A stretch of DNA of 64,000 nt. Source: Caprella mutica. Its lineage: Eukaryota > Arthropoda > Malacostraca > Amphipoda > Caprellidae. The DNA is taken from contig CANNZV010002606.1 in NCBI GenBank assembly GCA_947561585.1, positions 71,237 through 135,236 on the forward strand. Reading direction: 5' to 3'. Position 1 is the first letter of the stretch. The number at the start of each line of letters is the position of its first letter. Of this stretch, positions 23,401-36,529 are shown piece after piece. The position numbers and the translations under genes were made by a program. The notes below the pieces were generated by a model, which saw only the letters and a list, made by a program, of their open reading frames with translations, was not told where the DNA came from and did no database searches.

Positions 23401-23958
23401 CATTGTGCTTCCTAATAACTAGTGATCTTGCCTTTATATTTTTTTTAGTCAATGAAGTCAAATTTTAGAGTAAATGACTAAATGTCAAATAATACTGAAT
23501 ATTTACACCAATTTAATGAATATTGTATTCAGTTTGAAGTAATTTTAATGCATTTAATCTCATTTATAACAACATAAACAAACTTTTTAAGTTTTTATTG
23601 TACCTCCTAATAGCTAATAAATGTGGCTTCATTTTTCACACATATAATTTTTTTTATAATTGATGCCGAAGAGGGGAAATTTTGCCCTCAAATTTTTCGC
23701 TGAGGGTGAAATTTTCATTATTCCACTTAAAGTTCTATTAATTACATATTTAGATTCCTTGTTTAATCCTGATTCCAAATATGTATAATTTCATACATTT
23801 ATGACAATATTTAGTTTACTAAGTTTAGTTATTGCTCACTGAAAGAAGGTGACCAAATGGATGACCTCAAAATTACCCAGGTCATAACTTTTGACCTAGC
23901 TATAGTTTGGATTAATCTCATAATTTCAGAAATGGTTTTTTGACCATTATCTCCATGT

Positions 23959-25024
23959 GGTACACGGAAAATGTGCCAGGCGGAAAACTGTCAAGCGGAA
24001 AACTGCCAGTCACTTATTGACAATTTATTTATTTTTTGACTTTTGATAATCACATTCTAAGAACATTTTAATTCATAAAAAACAGCGTTAGCCATTGGTC
24101 AAGTGATTAAGGAGACATCCATTTTTACAGTTATAACTAAAGTATAGATATTTGATTACTTAATATTCAATGGTAAATAGTATTTTAACAAAGCTACTTT
24201 ATTAAACACACAGTAAACCAAATTCAGTACACACAAATAAATTATAATTAACATTTTTAACTTATTTGTTAAGACACGTGCATTTTAAAAACATGTATAT
24301 ATTTATATATCTATATAGGATTTTATTTTGTTTCACTTAGGATTTTATTTGTTTTTATTTGTTCACTTATATGTATGTTGAATATTTATTACATTTACAA
24401 TTTTATAGCATTAGCTAACACTTTCATTTTTACAATTTTCATTTATATGTAAAAGTATTATTAATTGATATGAAATCCAATTTGATCGAGTGATATTGTC
24501 AGAGAATTAGGTAGGTAATATCAGTTGGATAATCATAGATGTTGTGTTGAAAATTCTATATATATCACAAACATTGATCAAATATGTTTTATAATGAATA
24601 CAAGCGAATATTAGACTTGAAGGATTGTTCAATTATCAAATTATAAACAAAAATGAAATAATTAGACACTAAACCTGTTATGAAAAGATAATGTAGAAAT
24701 GTATTGTGTAAACAAAGGAATAATTGTACTCTGTCCCTAATACAATCATTTCTTTGTTTCTTCTTCTTTTAATATTTTCTAAAAAAGGTTTTATTTTTTT
24801 TTTTTTATCATGTATTTGATTTTTTACTGTAATATTTATTTAATAATAATTTTATGTATTTTTCAAATCAAGAAAACTATATTTTATATATTAAAAAACT
24901 AAATGTTATTACTGACCAAAGTCATTAAATTCAGTAAGTGACTGGTAGTTTTCCGCTTCGGCAGTTTTCCGCTTCGGCAGTTTTCCGCTTCGGCAGTTTT
25001 CCGCCTGGCAGTTTTCCAGACACC
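23959..25024. mobile_element. Foldback (FB-like) element with tandem-repeat ends and 9-bp target duplication
   Basis: The left end ggtacacggaaaatgtgcc is matched in reverse by the right end (ggcagttttccagacacc). Both ends carry tandem blocks of about 15 bases: cggaaaactgtcaag and cggaaaactgccag on the left, and three copies of 'cagttttccgcttcgg' plus a fourth variant on the right. Perfect 9-base direct repeats tctccatgt lie at 23950-23958 and 25025-25033. The interior is AT-rich with no gene. Confidence 0.82.
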
Positions 25025-25033
25025 TCTCCATGT

Positions 25034-26124
25034 ACACCAAATTTCATCAAAATCCAAGAGATAAGGGTGTTATGCACTAGGTGATCTCACAGTCACAGAG
25101 AATACCCCTTTACCAAATTCTGCAGACTGGCAAAGATTTACAAATTTCTCTCCAAAATGGCCTTTTTTTCCAATAATTACATGTAAAAAGTAAACATAGG
25201 ATTTTATTTTGTTTAAAAAGACAATATTTTTCCATTAAAAAACATTAAAACAAGAAGGATAAAATCTTTACAGAAGAGTAAAGTTCCTTAAGGAACTACG
25301 AGTGAGGGGTTGAGTTCCCTGATGGGGTGGACCTGACCCTCTAAAGACTAAAACCTCTCCTTCGCAGCTGAGAGGATGCTGAAAGAATCCCTCTCTGGAT
25401 CGCAAGAGCCATTCGCTGTTGGAACCAGCCACCAGGCAGACTCCCTTAGATCATTTGTTGTCTCAACAAGGTGTCTACCTATGGACTTCATGATTGATGA
25501 GGTCATACTACCGTATGCTCCTGTGGTCTCTATAGCAATTGGCTTTCTAATTAAATGGAGAGTTTATGAGCCATACAATTTCATTTGGCAGAGATCTAAA
25601 ATTGGGCTCAGATTTGTCGCTGAGAGTCTTGGAAAAATGTTCCATATTCTGCAGTCTGGGTATTTTCCCTCAAAAAACGTCTCCAAAGATCTTTTGCGAC
25701 GTGGACGGGTATGACTAATTCGCGAAATGGAACTGTAGGTTTTAAAATTAATGAAATTAACAAGTGAAATTGAGAAGAACTAGAATAGGTAGAGTGACTA
25801 AATACTGTAATGGAACTTATCTCCATCAGTGACCCAGTCAGAAACTGATGGTGTTTTTCATGAATTTCTATTTGGCTTCTGTGCTCAGTAAGATAAATAT
25901 AGGAGGAAATTCAAGATTGAGAATTTAAGAAATGTAGCTACCTCCTTCCTATTTTCTTACTTTGCTAGTTTGCTATTAATAATTAAATCTTTTTAAAATT
26001 TCTTTACAGAATTTTGTAGCTGCAGAGAGAAAAATATGATTGATAGACAGTCTTCGTCTAAATACAAATGGTTATTTTTTATCAAAACAATATTTCACAA
26101 TGGAATTGAAGATTTATAACAAAT
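25034..26124. other. MITE fragments and an unassigned GC-richer patch
   Basis: Family-A/B/C/D fragments occur near 25118 (ctgcagactggcaaag), 25556 (atggagagtttatgag) and 25626 (tcttggaaaaatgttcc). Between them, 25266-25480 is noticeably less AT-rich (agttccttaaggaactacg, 'gggtggacctgaccctc'). A frame of 112 codons (25376-25714) starts there, but its second half is MITE sequence. No recognised product. Confidence 0.4.
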
Positions 26125-29100
26125 ATGTCCAAACCTTTCTTTGATCGGCGACTAGTGTCTGAGCATGTGAATGATAGCTATGTTGGTAGTGAAGATAGTG
26201 ATGATGAAACTCCCACCAACAGTCCTCCTCCCTCTAATGTTGCCTTCCCACCATCTTTTTCATCTGTAATCAATAATTATCCATCAAGCAAAACCTCAGG
26301 ATTCTGGGATGATCAGGATTTGGGAAGGTAAGTTTATGTGTTACATCTTGCACACTTTTCAAATATTGATAAGATCTATTTCTACCTCTCTTCAGATCAT
26401 TTAATTTTAATGATCTTAATTATGGGTACCTCATCATCATATTTTTAGACTGTATTCAATTTGGCTAATACTCATGATGTTAGGAATTGATTGGGAAGTA
26501 GAATTTGTATCTATGAATTATTATATAAATTTGGCTGTCATTCATTAGGTAATTTGAATATTCCCTCTATTTGAAATATTAAGGCTGAGCTCTATATATT
26601 GTATTGTTCTTTTTTTAAAGTCTTTTCCAGATAGTTTTACACTAACCTAATACATCTTATGTTTTTCAGATGACTCAAAAAGGTCTCCTATTTTTTTTCA
26701 ATTTATAGTTGAACTATCTTTTTCTTTCATTTCAGGCAATCTCAATTCAGTAACTACAGCAATGACTCTTCCATGTCTTGGGGCGATGACAACTTTGAAG
26801 GGGAAGCAACTAAGCAGGTTATTCAGCTGTTTGATCAGGTGGATGATCTACTGTATCGAGAGAATAGAACAAAAATTCAAAACTATCCTCTTGTACCTTT
26901 GCTCAAATCTAGTAAACATTCTGAAGCTACTGAAAAGGGTAACAGGAATAGGAACTCTAACAGAAGCTTTAGAAGTAAAGGCAAACTGAAACAGAGTGTA
27001 AAAATTGAGAGTGATGTGGAGGATTCTGATTCTGCAGATGAAGTTGTCTGGGAACCACTCGAGTCAACCAAAAAACATAAGCCATCCACTTCTCCTTTAA
27101 TCCGCCAGCAATCTATAAATCAGAAGAAACTTATAAAGAAGAAGCTATCCACAATTGAAGAGCAACAAGTTCTAAAACTTAGAGGTTCAAAGTTAAATAA
27201 AAATGAAGCTATCTTTTTGCCAGAGGATTCTCCAGATATCTCTCATGACAGCTTGGAAGGAGATGCTTCTTCCGTTGATCCATCAACAGACATTAGGATA
27301 ACTGTCGATGTGGATAATAATGAAGTAAAGGAGGAGGTAATCAAGACAACAAATGTAAATAATTTATTAGCTACTGACAACAACCTTCTTGATGATTGGA
27401 GTTTGAGGGGAGGCATCTATGCTATGGGATTCAGTGGTCCTCCTTCTAGGAAAGCCACCTCCCCTCTACTCCTCCCCACCCCCAGCACTCCCCCAGGGGC
27501 TCCCTTGCAACCTACCCCCCTCATGAAGGATGAGTGCAACCAGTGGTCCAATAAATTTATTCACTTAAGGTGAGTTTAGTACTTTTATCCCTTACCTACA
27601 CACTTGGAATCAGTTTACAATTTCTTTGTTTCTGATATTTTAAATCAATCTAATCGAAATTGAGGATGAAATATCTAAATTAGAGATTAACTAATAGATA
27701 CATAGCTACGATACAGCTAGCTAGTAGCTGTGTGTTTAGTTGTTTGTTATAAATCAAAACTGTTGCTAATAAAACATTTCATGCAGGAAATTCTATCATA
27801 AACATTTGATATGCACCCATAGTTTGTTATTCACTGGTAGTGATGAAGTGGAAATGCAGTTATCATCTTAACTAAACAAACAAAATAAAATATAATTTCA
27901 TTTAGCTTGTATCTTATTGATTTCTAATTGCAATACTACTTAAGAAAAGTGTTTAAAAAATTTCCTATCTATAGATGTGTATGTTCGGGACCCTGAGGGG
28001 GGGGTGGTTTTTCTTATTTCTGCCAGGCAGGCATTTCTTTCTTTCCATATTCATATTCAATTTTTCCAGTATTTAAGTTCTTTCTTTCACATGGTAGCGT
28101 GGTTATTAATTAGTGCCAAGCGGGCATTTATTTACGTGAGTTACGATTCTTCCTAGAAGGAATAATCAATTTGTTTAATTTACTGTTTACGTTACTTGTC
28201 AATAATAATCATTAATTCCACCACTTCATTAAATAGCATCAAATCAAATATCGTACCAAAATAACAAGGTTAAATAAAACACATTCATAGTTTAAATTAA
28301 GTGTACTCTAATTAAGTAATCGATCAGACAAAAGGTTCAAGAAATAGTAAATCCTACATATACATCGTACATTTAATTCAATTAATCAAATATCTACCTA
28401 TGGAGGAGTTTAACTTACAACATGGGTCAATCGTTGGAGGTTGAGAGTATACTTTTCACAAACAAACACTGACACAATCTCTGAGGAAATACGGATGGGG
28501 TTACTGAATTTCTAATGGAGTTGATGCGGCTGAAAACTCTTTGGAACCACTGTACTAGTACTAGTATTGGGAACGGCTGAGGTCCTCCACTAGAACTTTG
28601 TTAATTGACGTGGACGACAAATCGTGCAAATCTCGGTACGATAATGGTGACTCTGGCTTCAGACTCCTACTGCTTATTGAATGTCTGTTCTGCAACATGA
28701 TAAGTAGTTCTGCAACGTCAGAAGTTATTCTGCAATAGACTTCAGTTCTTGGCTCCCACATCCTGTCTCATTTGGCTTCGACTCTGCCGTAAAGATACAA
28801 CCTCTGCTGCCGGGATCCATTGAATTGCGAGATTCAGTCACTTGCAAAGGATCCTATCTCCACCACTATGACGGGCGGAGATCTTTATCGACTAAGTCCT
28901 GCGATGGTCACCTAAGGCTGGGGTGAGAGAAGAATTCACCCCGCCGGGGTCTTATCCAGACCGGTAAACTACTTAAGACACTCTTGTAAGCAGAGAGTGA
29001 CGACAGACAGAGTAGGACTCTCGCAATCTCAATCCATCGCTTATATACTCCCCAGATTCATCTAAAACTCCACCCAAATCCAAACGTAAGATGCCGCTGA

Positions 29101-32100
29101 TCTCACTTCTCCAATTCCGATTGATTCTCAACCCTCCTGTAGGCTGTCCCTAATTCTACCCTCAACTAATAGAAACTGACCAATTCAAAAATAACTCCTC
29201 CTATATTTCCGACTAAACTAATTACTTTCTCACAGAAAAGAAACATCAAACTTGAAATCTGTTAGGATACATGAAACCTCAAAAGCTCGTTATTTCTATA
29301 AAGTAAACCACAGAAAACCTCTGGCCTAGAGAAAATAATAGGTGGTTAATTACCCTCACCAAATGCATTACATGTAACAGTGTTTGAAACTATTATTCAC
29401 TCTCTTAAAGCAATAAATATTATTGTCAAACAACCATTCTAAAACCACAAACATTTGAGCAGAAGGGAAATATCCAATGACACTGTTTTATTTCAAAGTC
29501 ACAAAATAATTAACTTCAAATAACAAACTGGTCTGAAGATTTTATAACTACAAGTATACATAACCCCCTCTGTGGAAAAAAATATTCAGACCGAAAAAAA
29601 ATTACCCTGGTTCTTCATCACACTACATGTGCATGTACGTTACAATTTATCTTGGTACTCCCTTCAAAGTTAAGTAGAAATATTCATAGAAAACGGTAAG
29701 CCTCGACCATCAGACGTTTACGAATACATACTTCCCTTGTGCTCATTAGAAATATAATCATTACAAAAAAAAATTGGTCCCAAAATAATAGCATCCTAGT
29801 ATCAAAATTATTTCCAAAATCTAAACACAATATTATTTAATACAAAAAATAATAGAATCAGAAGCAACACAATATTATTTAATACAAAAAATAATAGAAT
29901 CAGAAGCAACACAATATCACCAAAAACAAATTAATCAATATAATTCTTTGTTCAAACAAATATGAATTCTATGTAGGTAATATTATCCGAATTGTGACAA
30001 TATTATTATTACAATGGAGAACAATATTCTTGAATTAATTATCCTTAAAATTTACCTCAAACTAAATGATCTTACACTAATTATCAAACTACAATGACAC
30101 CTTTCTTATTGTAACTCTACCTACATTTAAGCACAATATTATTTAAATATCATAATCATATTTTCCGCTTCAAAACTTGTACTTGTTAATAATTCTGAAT
30201 TTATCTCAACCAATCCATATAATGACAATTCTTTATCTCTGACCCATCTCCATATATCTGTCAAACACATTTTAAAAATCATTGATTCAAAATGACAATG
30301 AACTTATCAAAATTCCTTTTCCAATTCTCTGTTCCTATTTCAATTATTCTTCATGTCTACCAATAACAGAAATTACATAGGTGCCTCCATTTTTATGCTC
30401 CAATTTCATTACAAAAGAAATTCCTCCATGGATTATTTATTACAATTGAAATGCATAATATTACAAATAGTACTTATTACATTTTAAACCTAGCCTACCT
30501 AACGAACCTTCGTCTGACCATCTTAAAATTAATTACATAATTATCTTAAGATTAAAAAGGTATAAATGAGTTACAATTTTATCCTAATTTAAAATTAGAT
30601 GTTTGGATTAAAGATTCATTATTTACTTTACTTTAATCCATTCCCAAAAATTAAAGTTTCTTTCATAGCTCACAATAAATTTCTCACTAATTAGTAATTT
30701 CCTGTCAGTCCCTTCAAATACGAAACAAGTCTAACTTCTGTTTACAACCTGTGGTTAACTTCACCACTATTCATCTTTCCCAATAACATCTGCACCATTA
30801 AATTGGTTCCCTAAGCCTGAGTACCACTAACTGTACCTATCCTCTGGTCCTTAAGTAACTTCCCTATTTCTGAACTATCCTACCACTATTCTAATATCAA
30901 GAATTCCCTTTCAATTGTCATTTAGCAACTTCTCTATTTCTCTGAGAAAAATAGGCACTGGGCTCCACATAACTTTCTTCGTTAGTTTGCAATCATCTCT
31001 GAGTCTAAAATCAACAAGGTCTCTATTACCTTTCTACCGGTAGTAACACTGCAAGCTAGCTTCACTTGCCCAAAACAGTTGACGCATCTTGGCATCCCGT
31101 AGGAATATCGTTTTCACGAAAGCCGTGCCCGAAAGCAATTAATTACAAAAAACACCTAAATTGGACAAAAGGATTAATGAAATTAAGACGGCACCAGTCA
31201 TAACAAATTCAACCTCCTCATACTTCTTTAAAGTAGAGGGACACGACCTGAGGTATGCAATCAACTCCTATTATAGTTGTGCTCTCCTCCACCATATGGA
31301 ATTTCCATTATCTAAGTGTACACTTCACTACTACTCCAGAGAGATTCAATACAACTTCATATGCCCGACAATTCATCATTTGCCTCTGTCTATCTTTGCT
31401 ATTACTGACTCTTCAAAATCTCTGCCTCAATCTCAGGCTTCCTGAAATCCCTGTCTCTACGCTAGGTAATTCCTCAAAATACCTCCCTCTATTCTAGACC
31501 ATTTTCCGTATCTCCAAATACCTTCTATCCTTGGCTACGCTTGACTATCAAAAATCTACAGTCCTGAACCTCTCTATCTCTCAATGGTCATAGATATTCT
31601 GATAATCCAACAATAAAGAATACAACCTTTGAAAGTTGCAACTGGACCCTTGGGTAAATTGCTATATCAAATTAGTGATCAATTAATTCATATATCAATA
31701 CGCAGTTATCAGTTATCCCTAATATCCATTACCTATCCTAGTTGATAGTCAAATCTAAATATTCCTTGGAAATACAGTTACCTACCCTCAAACTAACTTG
31801 CGCGAACTCTAAATTCCCGTATATAGTATCCTAATGTCATGTACCATCATTAACACCACTAGTTGAAGCATTAGGGGTCCCTAAGCTTCTCTACGGTGAT
31901 ACTCAATTACAGTCGCTATTCCGCATACCTAACCTCCTACCACAAGTACCACTTCGGTTACTAATATCCTATCTAACTGAGTTCTCTAAAGTCCTGACTC
32001 TACCTACACAATAATATAAGTATATTTACCTCTATTAATTACCACTGCCATTCCAACAATCTGTACCTCTGAGTTATATTCCCTGCCCTTCGATTCGGGA

Positions 32101-35100
32101 CCTAACTTTGCAATGACTTAATATCCCTCAAATTATTACAACATCAAAAAAAAATTACACATCATTAATATAAGAAATAAAGACAAAACATTCTACAATA
32201 CAATGAAGTGAAAATAAATCAACCTATGTTCCTTGTTTTCTGGTACGATTTGCAACATAAGACAAATTGATTAACCCAACGCTAGGCCACCAATGTATGT
32301 TCGGGGTCCCTGAGGGGGTGTTTCTTTCTTATTTCTGCCAGGCAGGCATTTCTTTATTTCAATATTCATATTCAATTTTTCCAGTATTTAATTTCTTTCT
32401 TTCACATGGTAGCGTGGTTATTAATTAGTGCCGAGCGGGCATTTATTTACGTGAGTTACGATTCTTCCTAGAAAGAATAATCAATTTGTTTAATTTACTG
32501 TTTACGTTACTTGTCAATAATAATCATTAATTCCACCACTTCATTAAATAGCATCAAATCAAATATCGTACCAAAATAACAAGGTTAAATAAAACACATT
32601 CATAGTTTAAATTAAGTGTACTCTAATTAAGTAATCGATCAGACAAAAGGTTCAAGAAATAGTAAATCCTACAAATACATCGTACATTTAATTCAATTAA
32701 TCAAATATCTACCTATGGAGGAGTTTAACTTACAACATGGGTCAATCGTTGGAGGTTGAGAGTATACTTTTCACAAATAAACACTGACACAATCTCTGAG
32801 GAAATACGGATGGGGTTACTGAATTTCTAATGGAGTTGATGCGGCTGAAAACTCTTCGGAACCACTGTACTAGTACTAGTAGTGGGAACGGCTGAAGTCC
32901 TCCACTAGAACTTTGTTAATTGACGTGGACGACAAATCGTGCAAATCTCGGTACGATGATGGTGACTCTGGCTTCAGACTCCTACTGCTTATTGAATGTC
33001 TGTTCTGCAACATGATAAGTAGTTCTGCAACGTCAGAAGTTATTCTGCAATAGACTTCAGTTCTTGGCTCCCACATCCTGTCTCATTTGGCTTCGACTCT
33101 GCCGTAAAGATACAACCTCTGCTGCCGGGATCCATTGAATTGCAAGATTCAGTCACTTGCAAAGGATCCTATCTCCACCACTATGACGGGCGGAGATCTT
33201 CATCGACTAAGTCCTGCGATGGTCACCTAAGGCTGGGGTGAGAGAAGACTTCACCCCGCCGGGGTCTTATCCAGACCGGTAAACTACTTAAGACACTCTT
33301 GTAAGCAGAGAGTGACGACAGACAGAGTAGGACTCTCGCAATCTCAATCCATCGCCTATATACTCCCCAGATTCATCTAAAACTCCACCCAAATCCAAAC
33401 GTAAGATGCCGCTGATCTCACTTCTCCAATTCCGATTGATTCTCAACCCTCCTGTAGGCTGTCCCTAATTCTACCCTCAACTAATAGAAACTGACCAATT
33501 CAAAAATAACTCCTCCTATATTTCCGACTAAACTAATTACTTTCTCACAGAAAAGAAACATCAAACTTGAAATCTGTTAGGATACATGAAACCTCAAAAG
33601 CTCGTTATTTCTATAAAGTAAACCACTGAAAACCTCTGGCCTAGAGAAAACAATAGGTGGTTAATTACCCTCACCAAATGCATTACATGTAACAGTGTTT
33701 GAAACTATTATTCACTCTCTTAAAGCAATAAATATTATTGTCAAACAACCATTCTGAAATCACAAACATTTGAGCAGAAGGGAAATATCCAATGACACTG
33801 TTTTATTTCAAAGTCACAAAATAATTAACTTCAAATAACAAACCGGTCTGAAGATTTTATAACTACAAGTATACAGATGTCTAATTTATTTTATAACAAG
33901 GGAAACTTATTAAATTAGACTTCACTGAGTAGGACAGTTTTTAACTCTTTTCTTGTACCAGCTATGGACAATGATAACATAATCACTATGATAAACATGC
34001 TCTTTCATTGCTAAGAACTTTTGTCTGACTTTTTTTGGAAACTTTGAGATTCTATTAGAGCTGACATATCTGATCAGTGATCACCCTTATAACTTATCTC
34101 CTTTCTATTTATGACATATACCTGATAACCCTTATACCTTATCTCCTCTCCATTTACCGACATACCTAGTCATCATTATTATATCCATTTTATTTACAGA
34201 GTTCGTGGATTTAGCATCAATGTGGAGAAATTGCAGGCAATGGAGGAATATGCTTTCCCAAAAAATGAGTGAGTTATAAAGAAAAACATTCCTAATTTTA
34301 GTATAATTGAATGTATGTTGTTGATATATTCATAGCTAACTATTGTTATTAAAAAGTGCGTCTCTATCATTATATATAATTACTAGCTACACATTGTTTG
34401 AAGATGACAACACAAACACAAACTAGAGGCCTAACATTAGAACATTATTGTTCTTGAATAGATTTATCTAACTAAGTAGCTAGTTAATAAATTCTTATTC
34501 TTTAATAAATGTTTAAAAATTCATAGCTATACACAGCATCAATATTCTGGTAAAGTAATATAATCTCCAAGTAATAACATATATCTTTTCCAGAGATGAT
34601 CCTTCAAATTGCTCAGAAGAAGAGGTCTATGCTACCCATGGCAAATACGATCCAAATTCTTGCAATCTGGCTTTGACTGGCTCTTTCATTTCCAACTCAA
34701 CGCCTTCTAATTCTATTCAACATCCCTCATCAGCCGACAATCATGTTGAAGTGAAACGCAAATCATCTAACAATCAACAAGGTAGTCGCATTTGCACTGG
34801 AACTAATGATGCTGATATTTTGAAGGAGCAAGTGCTGCTTCTTCTCTTTGACAGTCTGTGGCCTCAGGTTATTAATATCATTGGGGGGCTAGTGCAGAGG
34901 TATGCCCACCAGTTGGTCTCCTCTTCAAGTCACAGCTCCAGAGAGAGTAGCAGCACCCTTTCTAACAGAGCTGTCACAGCCTATGGCAAGTCATCTGGCT
35001 TTGGTGCTGTTCCTAAAATACTCCCTTCCACCGCAAGTAAAGTGGACTACTGGCGCAGACCTAACACAGTGCACAGTGCAATGCATCCGTCACCTTTGGA

Positions 35101-36241
35101 GATGCACAATGATTTCAATCCTCTCTTAGATCCCACAGTTGAGGTTGAGACAATCAGTCCACTCATTCCACCCAGTTCCTTGAATCAACTACGAATGGCT
35201 AGAAATTTGATGCAAATTCCAAAATCTCCATTGAATCCTAATTTTTCTCAGGGAGAGAATGTAGTCTCGCTGCCTTCTCTTGAAACACCTCGACCCCTTT
35301 CTTCAATATCTGCCTTATCAACCGTTAGAAATTATTCTGGTCGTCAGAGATATGCCAGTTTGTCCTTAGAGTTGGAGAAGATTGCTAACAACAGAGGAAG
35401 CAATTCCTCCCTCAGTAGTTTGTCCCCTGCTACTCTCTCTCCCCCTACGTTTGTGCAAAAAACTCCTCCAGATTCCTTCCTGCCTCCCATCGCTAAATCT
35501 TTTCGCAATGAGAAGCCTTCCTCTGCTCTTTATGGTCTAATTTCTCCAAAGGAGAAGACTCCTCCTGTACAACTTGGGGCAAGACTTGTTAGAAGAAATT
35601 CAGACACTATGGCAAAGGCTAAGGTAATTTATTCTTGAAAATTATTAAAATGATTGCTAGGTCTTTATTATCTCAATTTCTATTCAAGTCATTCATTAAA
35701 TGAACTCTTCATTTTCCTCTACTAGCCATAAATGCGGTAGCTATCTATCTTGCCTCCATTTGATTATGAAAACAGTTTCAGTGTTATTTATAACTCAATT
35801 TTCACTCTTTGTTCATATTTGACCAAAATGAATTTTTAATTCTCAGATGCTTAAAAATTAACTTGTCATAAATTTAAAATTAATACATTGTGGAGATGGG
35901 TATAATTGATTGATTCCATTATTTCTTCTCGTTATTTAGAATAATAATTTTTGGTACACCATTAGACAATTCAACACTCTCCTCACTCCGGCAAGCAAAC
36001 TGATAGCAGACGCGTTTACTCGGGAAGTTCAATTGACATCCAAAACTCAGGTTCAGGTCACATTAGGCGACACTACCTTAGAACTAAGCCCCTGCCAGCC
36101 CCCATACCCCACCATGTGTGGGCTAGGAGGGCTAGAAGCACTGACAGCAGACACAGACAAGGCATTGGGTCTGAACTGAGTGCCTTAGACCACACAGACC
36201 AACATGGCAGGAGAGTTAGGAGAAAGAGATGGGGTAATTAA
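26125..36241 (+). CDS. FAM149-family protein (DUF3719), five coding exons, about 803 residues
   Basis: Vertebrate FAM149B1 is linked to ciliary function. Exons: 26125-26327, 26736-27569, 34200-34268, 34594-35623, 35966-36241, all joining in phase to a TAA stop. Family landmarks: SWGDDNFEGEATKQVIQLFD + QVDDLLY is the first part of the DUF3719 block; DECNQWSNKFIHLRVRGF is its second part (the EC..W...F.HLR..G pattern); LKEQVLLLLFDSLWPQVINI matches the conserved FDS.W helix. The two DUF3719 halves, normally adjacent, are here separated by about 215 residues of Ser/Lys/Glu-rich sequence. The N-terminus is acidic (VGSEDSDDETPTNSPPP) and the C-terminus Ser/Pro/Arg-rich, ending KRKRW-like (VRRKRWGN). 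The start is the only Met in the first exon before an in-frame match. Intron 2 (6.6 kb) contains the LTR retrotransposon. Possible extra downstream exons near 38142 and 38302 could not be joined convincingly. Confidence 0.87.
27978..29560 (-). repeat. LTR (3' LTR in element orientation)
   Basis: Nearly identical to 32294-33875. It carries a 66-codon minus-strand frame (28561-28761, MWEPRTEVYCRIT...) also kept in the other LTR at 32876-33076. The paired conservation simply follows LTR identity and is not evidence of a protein. A TATA-like 'cttatatactccc' lies at 29040. Confidence 0.9.
29561..29578 (-). other. Polypurine-tract-like segment of the LTR element
   Basis: Minus strand cacagagggggtta abuts the left-hand LTR, the place expected for plus-strand priming in an element of minus orientation. 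Confidence 0.55.
29579..32275. other. Non-coding interior of the LTR element
   Basis: AT-rich, with no frame longer than about 95 codons and no retroelement motif. A direct duplication of about 50 bases occurs at 29822-29910 (attatttaatacaaaaaata repeated). Such interiors are typical of large retrotransposon derivatives that borrow enzymes from autonomous relatives. Confidence 0.6.
32276..32293 (-). other. Primer-binding-site-like segment
   Basis: Minus strand ttggtggcctagcgttgg begins directly after the right-hand LTR. It contains TGG followed by GGCC, complementary to a tRNA 3' end of the form GGCCACCA. The tRNA identity was not determined. Confidence 0.5.
32294..33875 (-). repeat. LTR (5' LTR in element orientation)
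   Basis: See the paired copy at 27978-29560. It ends with TATACA at 33875, followed by the GATG duplication. Confidence 0.9.
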
Positions 36242-36529
36242 TCTCACTGTGTCTTCTGGTGTTCTGGTGTATTTACATTGCAATGCATTTTGTGTGCATT
36301 TTCTATAATCTATGTTTCCTATTTGCTGTTCAATTCTTTGAATTTTCTTACACTTTATTGTGTGTTGATCTATTATTTTTAATCAAAAAATTCTATTGAG
36401 AAATCTTCTGTGTGAATACTTTATATTATTATTTAGATAATTTATACATTGTTTATGGTTAATTCAAATTTGTATCTGCAATCTCTTTTAAATATTATAC
36501 CTACTTTCATTTTCATTATAATCCATCAG

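Larger units (their letters stand above)
27978..33875 (-). mobile_element. Non-autonomous LTR retrotransposon with 1.58-kb LTRs, 4-bp target duplication
   Basis: Two direct repeats of 1583 and 1582 bases (27978-29560, 32294-33875) enclose a 2.7-kb interior. Each LTR runs TGTATG...TATACA on the plus strand. GATG direct repeats flank the element (27974-27977, 33876-33879). On the minus strand the interior starts ttggtggcctagcgttggg, a primer-binding-site-like sequence, right after the right-hand LTR, and ends with the purine tract agaggggg before the left-hand LTR, so the element lies on the minus strand. No gag, protease or polymerase frame is present. About two dozen differences between the LTRs were seen by eye, so the insertion is fairly recent. 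It sits in FAM149 intron 2, antisense to the gene. Confidence 0.9.

Noticed and set aside
28561..33076. A conserved 66-residue frame found twice (MWEPRTEVYCRIT...)
   Set aside because: Both copies lie in the two LTRs of one element, so conservation follows from recent LTR identity.
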